DNA of 64,000 nucleotides, from contig JAUFOR010000008.1 in assembly GCA_040285745.1 (NCBI GenBank), positions 1,488,001 to 1,552,000 of the forward strand. Reading direction: 5' to 3'. How positions within the stretch are numbered: the first letter of the stretch is position 1; each line of letters starts with the position of its first letter. The notes under the pieces are model-generated. The model did not search any database. It was not told where the DNA came from and saw only the letters and a list, made by a program, of their open reading frames with translations. Positions 12,901 through 19,705 of the stretch are shown one piece after another. The translations under genes were made by a program, and so were the position numbers. Origin of the DNA: Barthelona sp. PCE (lineage: Eukaryota > Metamonada: BaSk clade).

Positions 12901-13634
12901 ACAAAGTCGCTACAAACTTTGAAATTGTTAAAAACAAATGATGATAGATGGATTGTAAGCTTCTTCGTCACAAATTCATCTACAAACGCATCATATAGTG
13001 CACGATCTGCTGCGCTTTCATCAAGAGACTCCATTAATATACTGTATACTCGCTCAAAGCACTCATCGATACTTGACAGGGTACCCTGCTCATCTGTGGT
13101 ACCCAACGATATCTCATCAATGGTTATACGAAACGTACTGTTTCCATCTTGGAATTCCAGCGAAATATCCCTAAAAAGGACCTCACAGTTTCTCAAAATC
13201 GCGTCCTTGAGGTTCTTCGCTGTGTAGTTAAGCTTTTCCGCCTCTTTAGGATCCTTCAGCGCATTTGCAAGCTCATATTTGCTCAAGATGCCTGCTTTCA
13301 AAACATCAGCATCTATGTGACTAGCCTTACGCACTGACTCCCACACCTCCTCAATCGGTGGAACAGACGCATTTAAAGTAATGCCCGAGACCTGAATTAG
13401 CGTCCGCTTCTCCAAAAGGTTTTCCCACGGTATATGCATTAGTACATTTTCTACAGTACCGTCTGATATGCGCAGGAAGGGTATGATCTCCTGGAAGAAC
13501 ACTGGATCGAGGTTAAGTTGAGTCAACTCCACGATTCCAGCCAGAAGCTGAACACTAATGAGGTCAATATCAAAATCGGAGAAAAAAGGACCAATAAGTG
13601 AGCCCACTACTCTTTTTGCAACAATGGATAGTAT
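3942..13634 (-). CDS. VPS13: VPS13 bridge-like lipid transfer protein (no ATG at the conserved start)
   Basis: Giant protein of about 3230 residues, the usual VPS13 size. The N-terminal chorein domain reads VVGSLIGPFFSDFDIDLISV and continues into LTQLNLD...IPWENLL. VAB-type adaptor-binding repeats lie at about residues 1940-2790 (repeated hydrophobic-N-x-L-P-F/P patterns). A GSLEVFGNPVGAF block at about 2910 marks the ATG-C-like region, followed by glycine-rich helices (GVTGVV, GLLGLITKPLGG) and a C-terminal PH-like segment. VPS13 transfers lipids at ER, endosome and mitochondrial contacts. Start: the frame is open from a TAA at 13674-13676 but contains no ATG before the conserved domain. Aligning to the family puts residue 1 on an ATA codon at 13632-13634; the first GTG is at 13607. 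A 5' intron, a non-AUG start or a sequence error would all explain this. Family assignment is very secure; the start is not. Confidence 0.93.
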   Translation of the reverse strand: MLSIVAKRVVGSLIGPFFSDFDIDLISVQLLAGIVELTQLNLDPVFFQEIIPFLRISDGTVENVLMHIPWENLLEKRTLIQVSGITLNASVPPIEEVWESVRKASHIDADVLKAGILSKYELANALKDPKEAEKLNYTAKNLKDAILRNCEVLFRDISLEFQDGNSTFRITIDEISLGTTDEQGTLSSIDECFERVYSILMESLDESAADRALYDAFVDEFVTKKLTIHLSSFVFNNFKVCSDFVLQGFVRIYFGYIDTIPSFDIELEASGASFECPTKLITFFSAFREKMSRIVRIRRFIHLRPTVPVLEDRRAWLKYAFNAVHLIVTRKRNLWNLSLSKNAQVRRVYGVLYANFVASGCEYNKMTGSRRRLLQLIEKNTPVEQLIVFRMIARRKMESGELSSAHGRVLYGNIGKLFLKPLIAVKQWGSSLFLRRFGIERVPEMVKNFLFRMSFRVTNVSFSLLGSTGSLSLVVPLVSAKASLNGMSINAVSSVPKLFVNNVVESTDFLNVIYSSVNRNATLSVRIGDLSLRVSDKNVAFLISMISECVGDTTFDPLWDFKTSLLALSNTTSFKGVPTPSPRFTVAARINQIDARLEVKGGVFLAEVGSIFVRQHPEGLQGDIGSVEVGLEEPSHVLMCPSQFTFSVLFPPNSVSKAVLFLASHHVDIRCTSNSLRLLLSTISDIVGFEPESASEIVLKKGIAAFVDQLSVSFIDRISKLELFRLAIDVQRMDICLCSAPSLDHLSAPNADFMLRVAFWSMFLVFKPVTTIFETFFRSLTVQRGAVSHRFSFRDVVSNMKFILKNRDKQRKIQCINQQRTAPLITVSNRDSIIIDGERIDPLQQFETTISHTDMPLFSQWCLENRPDSSFVLRVRLGAANGHRTTTVGMFMSCVDILADLEKLYSLLCHYILYALPPCWFSFLPPVIVERQSEGSLRFDLQVLSTGLVLPEELSSDWDEMGHTASMHAGISQLSVEKSCQDPNSMLCASVQDLTVKNSSGRSIIRLSSSLEENEDDFSTTASFYLKLHHSALTARIQNMRVVTCPLLYALPGRLFPASFLGYISGQRYSAVDYPTEPLSYDGINSVVMTVSYVEVVDELITLCGCTAIATYRIQLLKALMSGKPTKKSVELSITKLEGFVNHQVLLKLSLLVSGHLLATVDGRGGRNELDADISMNLVVTHCLVAYLSAALAAHRYISLKALQRGLLSFSTPKQTLYPLYPPLKSCPQFLIRQKGEFLIEFHDNAHMGTISFRLQGDVLFFHGMTQVNACVEDISFVTDVFDEKCELLVGTPMFSVKCTRQHGDMQSYRVRSKLSDFFFLFDSSAVIRLINLVGTLLFLNDSTAANPLTAAINDIEPSSTILNALVDAKIALDIACSVTNVGVAISTALGDYCDGKGAVFCLMCDVSGRLHSFLLREPTISADVSLSVFITVPSAFRGAITFPTSQQRHIVRPSSVHIRMTPEYRSGFVPPTPDPVELSVSDIELLEIDNDTASSLSECEFTETPEINDHSLQEAIDDFHALTDTPNVIWNTFFDVSNTEISIFINDAVLLAGALRRVVCSVSLVQMAASLTHLAVDRFYETGYDRLRLAQAYFVRVVTQPTVGDIIQSYYPGAARRASELLRSNQIRYVLTFGDISLDFGIISSGTAQTLFSVQVMGALADLIKFRNAQFLTLDLSISASVVPVSYSDTVLLLEPVGASLSFCSQPSDPISTNDIFKATKLDLPSELEQSMFTLDSARVDLDSGAFIDFIKRADALLERFSAIRKIRMLFHLKTPFIIDISAYFMRSCATLVNAHGKCIAEAREDISSIIFMDTVPRDITVEFSNGISSSVYYEVRSRTCNVNGEVDDRCLFLNELHFGGSALDTIPHDVDLEFCYLKLVFCDGVLPHVRLSRLGISYFNIVEELHPLAVFNRPLSEDHADVVPLHGGEILGRVAVEIHQTDIVSIAVRGLLRVSSHVAFPLRVGVKWVGERKSVVSVGAGECVNVGFMAGSGQMIINIFPIQYNGCRYILADEVYVPEGQFIHSTVLQFVQAPGSKLPIGQCSIDVLDLSHLSFAMRVLNIQINVGITETVIEITPLLSVCSRLPAQTFFSVYQGRKSDVSPLPSERMLLGGDPVHIYHFDASCDVLASVSIADMPRQASSLCVWSSNIDECDSAVLFQSPTAPLTQVNVEYTPHDDIEFIDSGYCDISFDERRAVHASHIVTLVQSYSIENMLPFPLMLHISLPKKHVVPRTSLPQAPHSFIGDDIVAKELKRQLKGCGRVAPLFIKAGEAVAGSTLGKDLKLVFAMADPRSIVRETMTEISSFTLFATTEFLESAPLSTTDIHNEEEALRLKHVGDFSDPISVLNVSICSVHAIKQSDAFVASVTMSVSADPTYGFSVVTVSERYSFCNLTAQPVMIVFSGPDTDVYNSCIYVEPGAEVPLLVVPTNTRMSLLSFDEGYRPTAEFDFSIPGFHELKFVSKQLVHISAHPTRFMGMYVSYSNGRIRVLIRTNLPLFSIWNNCSLCLRMRQDYHASPTYIIKQGDRLYYSLDRIIDTPEIIVLTAVGYEVSPIKLSYSELKNDLVFELNDGVKLIVRVHRGENLYVSVTDFVEKKQRLLAEPLQVLRGVKSFWDMRRSSRPRRKHVLTLAMRAPLLQACVITMVPSEVFVFSVVNVFGCFELRDNRVALEAGVERIQLDDLTPGTPWPVIFSPVFVNPTTAFDDCNEPDWSFIDPNSDACARRSHCHIHAFMMRDTRFLPVTEWLECLVVNVQDSQLNIGSNIVTVMNNITSVLPFDLVLQADHAFAAVWDVCDVSEAEKKVQVFFEKVGLSAFTLFLTFEMDPLGSRFVLEDALAAYFAGVAQRFDVPPPSLLSSVSSALSVFLASVQRAPLVVPSYEVVESVQDWGIFLGNFKELVSVSLAAQLWTVVGSLEVFGNPVGAFKSERRRRAIDIDYESKSNTRFHQTAQNLIREAPGTLQERQGTQERIARGVCVPFHSFFGAIGRGLVQGSRDSRIIKKERNRRMRPPLSSASGAAAAWKSVRDGFFYGVTGVVQVPSQMEHDEGHKRLGAGIGHGLLGLITKPLGGISLAISNIFMGFKNQPVVSNTVGVVRPARVFSIDSFTSPVDYRLACMQHSVRRMKVENKRIFDGLPLVACIRLTDTTCLVLMGCFVLKINTEQRMVLMDRLCVWDISGITIDHCVVVIDRGDTQTMIEFPTLHEARYAYTALYRFVFYNRLLVREYRKK

Positions 13635-13938
13635 GTTAAGTAATTTTAAGAAAAAAGAAGAGACAAAAGTGAATTACAGTTCCACTGCGTTTGTATTTCA
13701 AATATAAGTAGGTTCTACCGCTGTTCGCTTACATTTTATGCTCTCTGTTTAGTAATAAAATCATTCTAACAGCACTTAATACAGACCTGCTACTTGTTCA
13801 TTCATATTATGATTGAAAATCACATATTAGACTTACATTCTGTTGTAAAACTTTTACTTTAGCCATCATAGACCTTAAAACTAATCCCTTCCACTGCATA
13901 CATAAAAACCTCCCTTTTCCTTCAATAGACAGTTTAAA
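13635..13938. other. Divergent intergenic region between VPS13 and the MPP-like gene
   Basis: About 300 AT-rich bases between two divergent genes, presumably a shared promoter. Both neighbouring reading frames lack an ATG near their conserved N-termini, so short first exons could lie here. On the plus strand there is an ATG at 13811 opening a short frame, and a pyrimidine-rich run ending in CAATAGACAG just before the MPP frame that resembles a 3' splice site. No splice signal can be proven from sequence alone. Confidence 0.4.
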
Positions 13939-15000
13939 GTGCAATTAAAGACGCTTAGTCTACCTTTCAAGGGGGCATCTACCCGGGACTTGGTTAAAAT
14001 TGGCTTTATTGTGCCGCATGGCAGTCGCTTTGAGAGTGCTCTCGATAGAGGCAAAACACACTTTGTTGAACACCTGTTGATGCGCGGAACCAACACTTTC
14101 CCAGCAGAAAACGTTATCAAAAATGCAGCAGAACTCGGTTTTAAGTTTGACGCACAAACTGGGCGAGAATTCAGTGTTTACCATATGTCCTGTCTACCTA
14201 ATGCACGTGAATATGCTAAATCTGTACTATTGGATATGATAGAGACACCTTCATTTGATCATGATAGGGTTGAGCGAGAAAAAAAAATTGTCTTTGAAGA
14301 AGCTTCACTCATTGATTCTATACCTCGGGAAAAGGTATTTCAGCAATTACACGCCGCCGCCTATGGACCCAGGGGGTTGGGAAATACAATATTAGGGACC
14401 GATAACGTAGATTCATTTACAACATCCGATCTGAATTCTTTCTTCGAACAACACTTTAAAAATGCATATTTTTTTGATTCCACGTGTTCTACTGCTGAAT
14501 TTGATACCATAGATCTCCCTTCTGATCCCAACAGCATGTTAAAAACGGGATATACGCACTTTGAAACAGAGCACACAGATGGAAGAGATCGCTTTGGAAT
14601 TTTATTTGAGACTGCTAGTAAGGATGAGGCCCACCAGTTTACGTGGCACTTGGACCAGCAGCTTAAGCATCTTAGGTCTGATAACTTTGAAAACGTAACT
14701 GGATTCATGTTGCAATACAGTGATCGTTGCGTTTTTGGATTAATGGGTATTCTAAAACGTGATAACTGTGATTTGAATGAGATATTGAACGTTGTTAAGA
14801 GCAACTATGAAGATTTTAGAAACGATAAATCTAATTCCTTGAATTTGGAAACTTTGGAAGCAATCAATTCAAACACACTTTATTTAATTGAAAAAGCTCT
14901 CTCAACTCCTCATATAGACGCACACATATACTCTACTGTTCAAGAAAGTCTATACAACCCATGTATTATCACGAGTGGAAAAAAAAGTATCTGGTATTAA
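13939..15000 (+). CDS. Mitochondrial processing peptidase beta-like M16 protease (short; start unclear)
   Basis: M16 metallopeptidase N-terminal domain with the inverted zinc motif HFVEH (residues 41-45 counted from the GTG at 13939) and the distal glutamate about 75 residues later (E120/E121). The flanking blocks THFVEHLLMRGTNTF and AAYGPRGLGNTILG match the MPP beta subunit pattern closely. MPP-beta removes targeting presequences in the mitochondrial matrix, so this points to a mitochondrion-related organelle. The protein is about 353 residues, against 450-500 for typical MPP-beta; single-subunit, shortened MPPs are known in Giardia. The C-terminal M16 half looks reduced. No in-frame ATG exists between the upstream TAA (13903-13905) and the conserved region, so a short 5' exon or non-AUG start is likely. 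Divergent from VPS13. Confidence 0.85.
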   Translation: MQLKTLSLPFKGASTRDLVKIGFIVPHGSRFESALDRGKTHFVEHLLMRGTNTFPAENVIKNAAELGFKFDAQTGREFSVYHMSCLPNAREYAKSVLLDMIETPSFDHDRVEREKKIVFEEASLIDSIPREKVFQQLHAAAYGPRGLGNTILGTDNVDSFTTSDLNSFFEQHFKNAYFFDSTCSTAEFDTIDLPSDPNSMLKTGYTHFETEHTDGRDRFGILFETASKDEAHQFTWHLDQQLKHLRSDNFENVTGFMLQYSDRCVFGLMGILKRDNCDLNEILNVVKSNYEDFRNDKSNSLNLETLEAINSNTLYLIEKALSTPHIDAHIYSTVQESLYNPCIITSGKKSIWY

Positions 15001-15584
15001 GATTAAATCAATAAAAATCACTGTTTCGCACTAAAAGTAAGATAATTCAATTATTATCGGGCTCAGACAGTACGTCAGCAATTCATTTGTCATAATAAAA
15101 TTTTGTATTGGAGACTCTGCATAAAAAGTTTCTTCGATCATCGCCCATGTGGATACACATACACATTCAAAGTTGCAAAAGAATGAATAAAGTTGAAAAC
15201 TTAAAAGCAAATTTTGTGTGTTTCTCTTTTATTCCACACCATTTACGCACACATTTTGCTGCGTGTCAACTCATATACTGATCAACCCACACCTAAAAAC
15301 GAAGCAAATCCAAAAAATTTTTCTCTCCCACGATAAATTCTTATTATGTAGTCTTTGCGTCCTGTATCCGTCTCATTGGACATGGTGACGAACAAAAATA
15401 AAAATATAACAAAACACAGTGCAACCTGCACATTTTTGACGTACTGAAAGCAGTGCGCACACATCTCAGAATACTGCAACGAAATTTTACACAACTGGCA
15501 TCACTACAGACAGAAGCAATAAAGCAAACAACATGATATCACGATTTACCACCCTTTCAACACATGAAACAATTTCATTGATAA
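15001..15584. other. Intergenic region, no supported gene
   Basis: AT-rich stretch between the peptidase and the kinesin. The minus strand holds a 33-codon ATG frame beginning MSNETDTGRKDYIIRIYRG (15380 to 15282) with a basic, glycine/phenylalanine-rich end, but nothing supports it as a gene. The 40 bases before the kinesin ATG contain CCCTTTCAACAC, resembling the pyrimidine-CA element seen before several other starts in the window. Confidence 0.35.
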
Positions 15585-17897
15585 ATGGCAACGAAAGTCG
15601 AGACATTCCTAAGAATCAGGCCGACAAAGTGCGTGAAAGATCACTATGAGCTTATTGAAGAAGATAACGAAATCCATTTCCAGCTCCACAAGAATGTCAG
15701 CAGTTTTAACAGTGAAATGGAGCAGACACAGATGTACAAGTATGGTTTTAAACATATCTTTAATGAGGATACCCAGCAAGATGAAATTTTCAGTGTTGTT
15801 GGTGAAAAAGCCATAGATAAAGTCATGTCAGGCTATAATGCCACCATATTTGCGTATGGACAGACTTCTTCGGGTAAAACACACACACTAACGGGACCTC
15901 CTGATGGACAATATGAAGACAGGGGATTGGTTCCCAGAAGTATCCTAAATTTGTTTCAGAAAATCAGCGAACAGAGCAGCGAGAACACATATGAGGTCTT
16001 TGTTAGTTACTTACAAATCTACAAACACCGTATTCATGATTTATTGACTGGTATAGGTCATGAAGAGGAACTAAAACAGAACTTAGATGATCTGAAACAA
16101 GTTCAGTTTTACAACACTAGTGAGGGCTTTCAGTTTCCTGACTTATCCCTCCACAGAACGGAGAATGCAGCACATGCAACAAAACTGATGTGGCAAGGTG
16201 ATACACAAAGAATCATTGCTGAAACCCCAATGAATAAGACATCCACCCGTTCTCATTGTATATTTTCGCTGTACGTACAGAGGCGCAATAACAACAGCGC
16301 TGTCTTTATGGAGAGCAAGCTGCATCTTGTCGATCTGGCAGGTTCAGAGAGGGTTTGGAAAAATGATATTAATGGTGATGTCTTACAACAAGCAAAATTC
16401 ATCAATGGTTCTCTTTTCAGCCTCCAGCGTGTTGTCTCTGCGATTGTCGCACAACAACAGGCGAAGGATGATACAATTTTTGTGCCTTATCGGGACTCTG
16501 TTCTGACAATTTTTTTGAAAGACGCTCTTGGTGGAAACTCCTTTACGCAAATGATTGCTACAATCACGTCAGACCCGCAGTACATTATGGAATCGCTGTC
16601 TACGTGTGATTTCGCACGTAATGTCAACAGTATCAGCAATGTTAGCAGAAGAGTACAGAAACTGGACATCAAGGAGCTTGTGAAGCATCTAAAGCAGCAA
16701 GTTAAGGAGCTCAAGCGCGAAAATAATATGCTGAAAGATAAACTCGGTCATAATGTGCAGCGTGGTGCTATCACGGAAAGTGAAAAAGAACGATTTAAGG
16801 AAAAAATTCTGGGATTCATTGCTGCAGCAGATCCAGAAACAGACATAGAGCGGAAAAAGTTGATGGATTGGCTTCCGTTCAACATGGAATCTCTTCATGA
16901 GGTTCAGTATATATGGCGCTACTTGATGCTCGCTAAAGGTGGTGTTTCGGTAGCTGCAGTACCGCTTCCCCGTGATGATGACGATTTGAGAGGGCTGTTG
17001 GAGCAGCGAGACACTGAAATTGAGGTGCTATGTGATCTTAATAGAAAACAATCACAAAAAATTTTCGATTTGGAAGAGACGATGAAGAATAGCGGAACTG
17101 TTACCCCTCCTGCTGCGCGCCCCAATTCTCAGCCGTCCCCAACAAAGCAGAAACCAGCGAAATCACGTCGACCATCGTCTCTAAGAACAAAAGCGGTGGA
17201 TAAAGAAGTGTTTGGTCCTAGGTACGCCAGTGATCTCATTGAGGGTACTGTTGAGTATAGGCTCGAGTTCCTCGATGATAAGAAGGCTGCCTTTGACTTC
17301 TTCCAAAACTCTTACACAAAGATGACCAGTGTTAAAAAAGATAAGGACGCACTAAAGAAGCTAGTCATTGACGCAAAGGCGCTAGGAGAGGTTGCTAGGG
17401 AGCAGCATACAATGTTCCTTCAGGCCAAAAACGAGTATGCGAAGGTGAAGAAGCGTGAATCAATTACAGGTGAACAAGAGCCAAAAAGTATGATCATGCT
17501 TGCACAGTTGCAAGAGGCTAAGCGAGAGGTCAGTGAGAACGCGAAGAAGTTGAACCAGGCAAAGATAGAGGTGTCAGCCTTAACACAGACCATTGAAGAG
17601 AAGCGGAAGCAGATGCATAATCATTTTGCTATATGGTTTAGGAGGCAGACTGATCTGATACAAGCAGAGATAGATGGGGAGGAGGAAGACCCGGGCCACC
17701 CAGCAAACTATCTGCCGCCAAAACCAATGGTACAGCAGGCTGTTGCACCACTCAAATTGGAGAAAAATACTGATTATACAACACCAAATGTGGACGGTAT
17801 CGTTGTAGGTGATGAAGATGCAGATAAATCTATAGCTGAGTTTATGAAGCTCAAACAAATGCTTCTTAAAGGATCAAAAAGAGAGACTCCCCAGTAA
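15585..17897 (+). CDS. Kinesin-9 family motor (KIF6-type), ciliary
   Basis: 770-residue kinesin with an N-terminal motor domain (about 1-355). The P-loop is GQTSSGKT (92-99), switch I NKTSTRSH (217-224) and switch II DLAGSE (250-255). Family-diagnostic stretches such as GDTQRIIAETPMN and ALGGNSFTQMIATI match KIF6/KIF9 rather than kinesin-1 or -2. A neck coiled coil follows (about 365-400), then a disordered basic linker with SRRPSS, then the conserved kinesin-9 tail helices (about 545-700: GTVEYRLEFLDDKKAAFDFF). Kinesin-9 motors sit on the central pair or move in flagella, so the organism is flagellated. ATG at 15585 is the first in frame. The motor looks complete and catalytically intact. 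Confidence 0.93.
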   Translation: MATKVETFLRIRPTKCVKDHYELIEEDNEIHFQLHKNVSSFNSEMEQTQMYKYGFKHIFNEDTQQDEIFSVVGEKAIDKVMSGYNATIFAYGQTSSGKTHTLTGPPDGQYEDRGLVPRSILNLFQKISEQSSENTYEVFVSYLQIYKHRIHDLLTGIGHEEELKQNLDDLKQVQFYNTSEGFQFPDLSLHRTENAAHATKLMWQGDTQRIIAETPMNKTSTRSHCIFSLYVQRRNNNSAVFMESKLHLVDLAGSERVWKNDINGDVLQQAKFINGSLFSLQRVVSAIVAQQQAKDDTIFVPYRDSVLTIFLKDALGGNSFTQMIATITSDPQYIMESLSTCDFARNVNSISNVSRRVQKLDIKELVKHLKQQVKELKRENNMLKDKLGHNVQRGAITESEKERFKEKILGFIAAADPETDIERKKLMDWLPFNMESLHEVQYIWRYLMLAKGGVSVAAVPLPRDDDDLRGLLEQRDTEIEVLCDLNRKQSQKIFDLEETMKNSGTVTPPAARPNSQPSPTKQKPAKSRRPSSLRTKAVDKEVFGPRYASDLIEGTVEYRLEFLDDKKAAFDFFQNSYTKMTSVKKDKDALKKLVIDAKALGEVAREQHTMFLQAKNEYAKVKKRESITGEQEPKSMIMLAQLQEAKREVSENAKKLNQAKIEVSALTQTIEEKRKQMHNHFAIWFRRQTDLIQAEIDGEEEDPGHPANYLPPKPMVQQAVAPLKLEKNTDYTTPNVDGIVVGDEDADKSIAEFMKLKQMLLKGSKRETPQ

Positions 17898-17934
17898 ATA
17901 CCTGTTCTTATTATACCTTTGTTTTTTCTTTTCT

Positions 17935-18732
17935 ATGATGCCAAAACATGTATACATTACTGATATTCACCCCCTACTACTCGAGAAAAACGATGCAATC
18001 ATATTTCATACTGAATTCTTTTCTATCTTCCTTTTCTTTTCCATCCTGTTCCCATTTGGGCTAATCTTGAAAATATTCCAGTTTGATTCGTCACAAAAGG
18101 TTTTTAAGAAGTACCTTGCAGTCCTTGACAATCTTATTTTTAATGAAGAATTACGGTATAATTTGGGCGCTAAACTACCATTATTGGAGGAAAATTTCCA
18201 CGAATTCGTGCACTTTTCACCGCAACTACGCATTAATGGAGAATCTGTGAAGCAAATTCAATCTAGAAACTCTAGACCGAATAGCGCAGAGCACAGGAGC
18301 ATGCAAGAACGTAGATTCCTCAAGTTCTGGGCGGATGTCATCAAGGCGGCTATCCCAATTGTCATCAATCAACAGATAACGGCTAATCCAATACCACAAA
18401 AAACGCCAGGCGTTTTGGAATTTTTTAACACCGACAATCATCATTTACTAGCAGATTTCCATGGAGTGCGGCGTAGTAAGCTTCGCACACGGAACACAGT
18501 TGACCTGGCACCTATGGAAAACGTTGAGAATGAAAACGAGAACGATTTGAAATTACAACGAATCTTAACAGCTGTACCATCCCCCCGTAAGTCAAGCAAC
18601 CTCCCACGCCTGACAAAGACGTTCCAAAAGTTCAAGAAAAGACAAAGTTTTACACCAGGGACTATAAGACAGTTATCATATGAAAACGATTTGAGTATAA
18701 GTGGGAACCGTGTTTCCTTTAGTATAAAGTAG
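17935..18732 (+). CDS. Hypothetical membrane-anchored protein
   Basis: 265 residues, not recognised. The N-terminal part has one strong hydrophobic segment (about residues 26-48, FFSIFLFFSILFPFGLILKIF), followed by a helical region and a long basic, serine/arginine/lysine-rich C-terminal tail (RSKLRTRNT, SPRKSSN, KKRQSFTPG) with several possible phosphorylation sites. Two ATGs are adjacent at 17935 and 17938. It starts 37 bases after the kinesin stop on the same strand and ends 4 bases from the convergent gene. Its codon pattern and length support a real gene; function unknown. Confidence 0.6.
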   Translation: MMPKHVYITDIHPLLLEKNDAIIFHTEFFSIFLFFSILFPFGLILKIFQFDSSQKVFKKYLAVLDNLIFNEELRYNLGAKLPLLEENFHEFVHFSPQLRINGESVKQIQSRNSRPNSAEHRSMQERRFLKFWADVIKAAIPIVINQQITANPIPQKTPGVLEFFNTDNHHLLADFHGVRRSKLRTRNTVDLAPMENVENENENDLKLQRILTAVPSPRKSSNLPRLTKTFQKFKKRQSFTPGTIRQLSYENDLSISGNRVSFSIK

Positions 18733-18736
18733 TATG

Positions 18737-19288
18737 CTAGGCCCAGCGTCCCTTGATTTGGAGGACACCAATGTACATACGAACGCTATAAACACATACG
18801 ATAGGTAAAGCTACCAGATCCACGATAGTTGTAATTAAAATGATGAATTGGAACAGGAAGAAGATACGGGGTGTGAAACATGCCTTGAACAGGTTCCATG
18901 CGGCCCAGTAACCCACAATGCCAAAGATTGAAACTAGAGCAATACCAACATAATACATTGTCTGGAAAAGACTATCGTTTGAAGCTTCTGATGTTGATGA
19001 GAAGAAGAAGTAGTAGGCCAGCACCATCTTTAGGCAGAAAATAAACACAGAATAATACCTTGTGAAACGTGAGAAGAAGAATACTTCAAAAAGGTTAATA
19101 ATGAACGTGAATATGGTTGCCATTATCACCCAAAAAAGCTGAGTTCTTCTTTTGATGGGAATTTTATGTGCAAACAACTTAAATCTCCTTGATGTGTGAG
19201 AATTAAAACTTTCTTTAACTTTCTCAATGAAAGAGTTGGCAACAACACCTACCGTGGACTCCTTTTGCTCAAATAGTGGATCGCTCAT
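18737..19288 (-). CDS. Hypothetical four-pass membrane protein
   Basis: 183 residues from the ATG at 19288 (the longer open frame begins with TTG at 19315). A basic cytosolic N-terminus of about 60 residues (HTSRRFKLFAHKIPIKRRTQ) is followed by four hydrophobic segments typical of a small tetraspan protein: WVIMATIFTFIINLFEVFFF, YSVFIFCLKMVLAYYFFF, MYYVGIALVSIFGIVGYWAA and FFLFQFIILITTIVDLVALP. No motif identifies a family. It abuts the convergent gene 17935-18732 with only 4 bases between stop codons. Confidence 0.65.
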   Translation of the reverse strand: MSDPLFEQKESTVGVVANSFIEKVKESFNSHTSRRFKLFAHKIPIKRRTQLFWVIMATIFTFIINLFEVFFFSRFTRYYSVFIFCLKMVLAYYFFFSSTSEASNDSLFQTMYYVGIALVSIFGIVGYWAAWNLFKACFTPRIFFLFQFIILITTIVDLVALPIVCVYSVRMYIGVLQIKGRWA

Positions 19289-19705
19289 GTGAAATGGGTT
19301 AAATTTCTGAAACAACCAAATGAGCAGAATCTGTGAATCATGTTGATTAATCCATTCCAGATAACACAGAACCCTCTTATCTCACCAATATACACGTAAT
19401 TCGCAAATCATTTATCCAAAAAAATATGCTATTCAAATAACTAAAAAGGACAGGGTTTTTGTTTTACAGCAAATGGTAATATTCTCTTAATTTGAGGTGT
19501 AGTCCTAGAATTTATCCGAACTAAAGTAGTAAAATAGTTAATTGCACAATTCTAAATCAATTCTTAAATTTTTTCTCTTGTTGCGTTCATATTTATGCTT
19601 TTCATGCCTTTTATGATCTTAAACGACTATATATAATGCTAAATTTTCGGTCGCAAATCTTTGAAAAATTGGTTAACAAGATACAACTAATATCACAGTG
19701 GTTTG
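19289..19705. other. AT-rich intergenic promoter region
   Basis: Divergent spacer between the tetraspan protein and PDK1, strongly AT-rich with long T and A tracts. I see no RNA gene, repeat or open frame worth annotating. It presumably holds promoters for both flanking genes. Confidence 0.4.

Noticed and set aside
15282-15494. Minus-strand 70-codon frame upstream of the kinesin
   Set aside because: Begins without ATG, is hydrophobic by AT bias, and lies in the kinesin promoter region.
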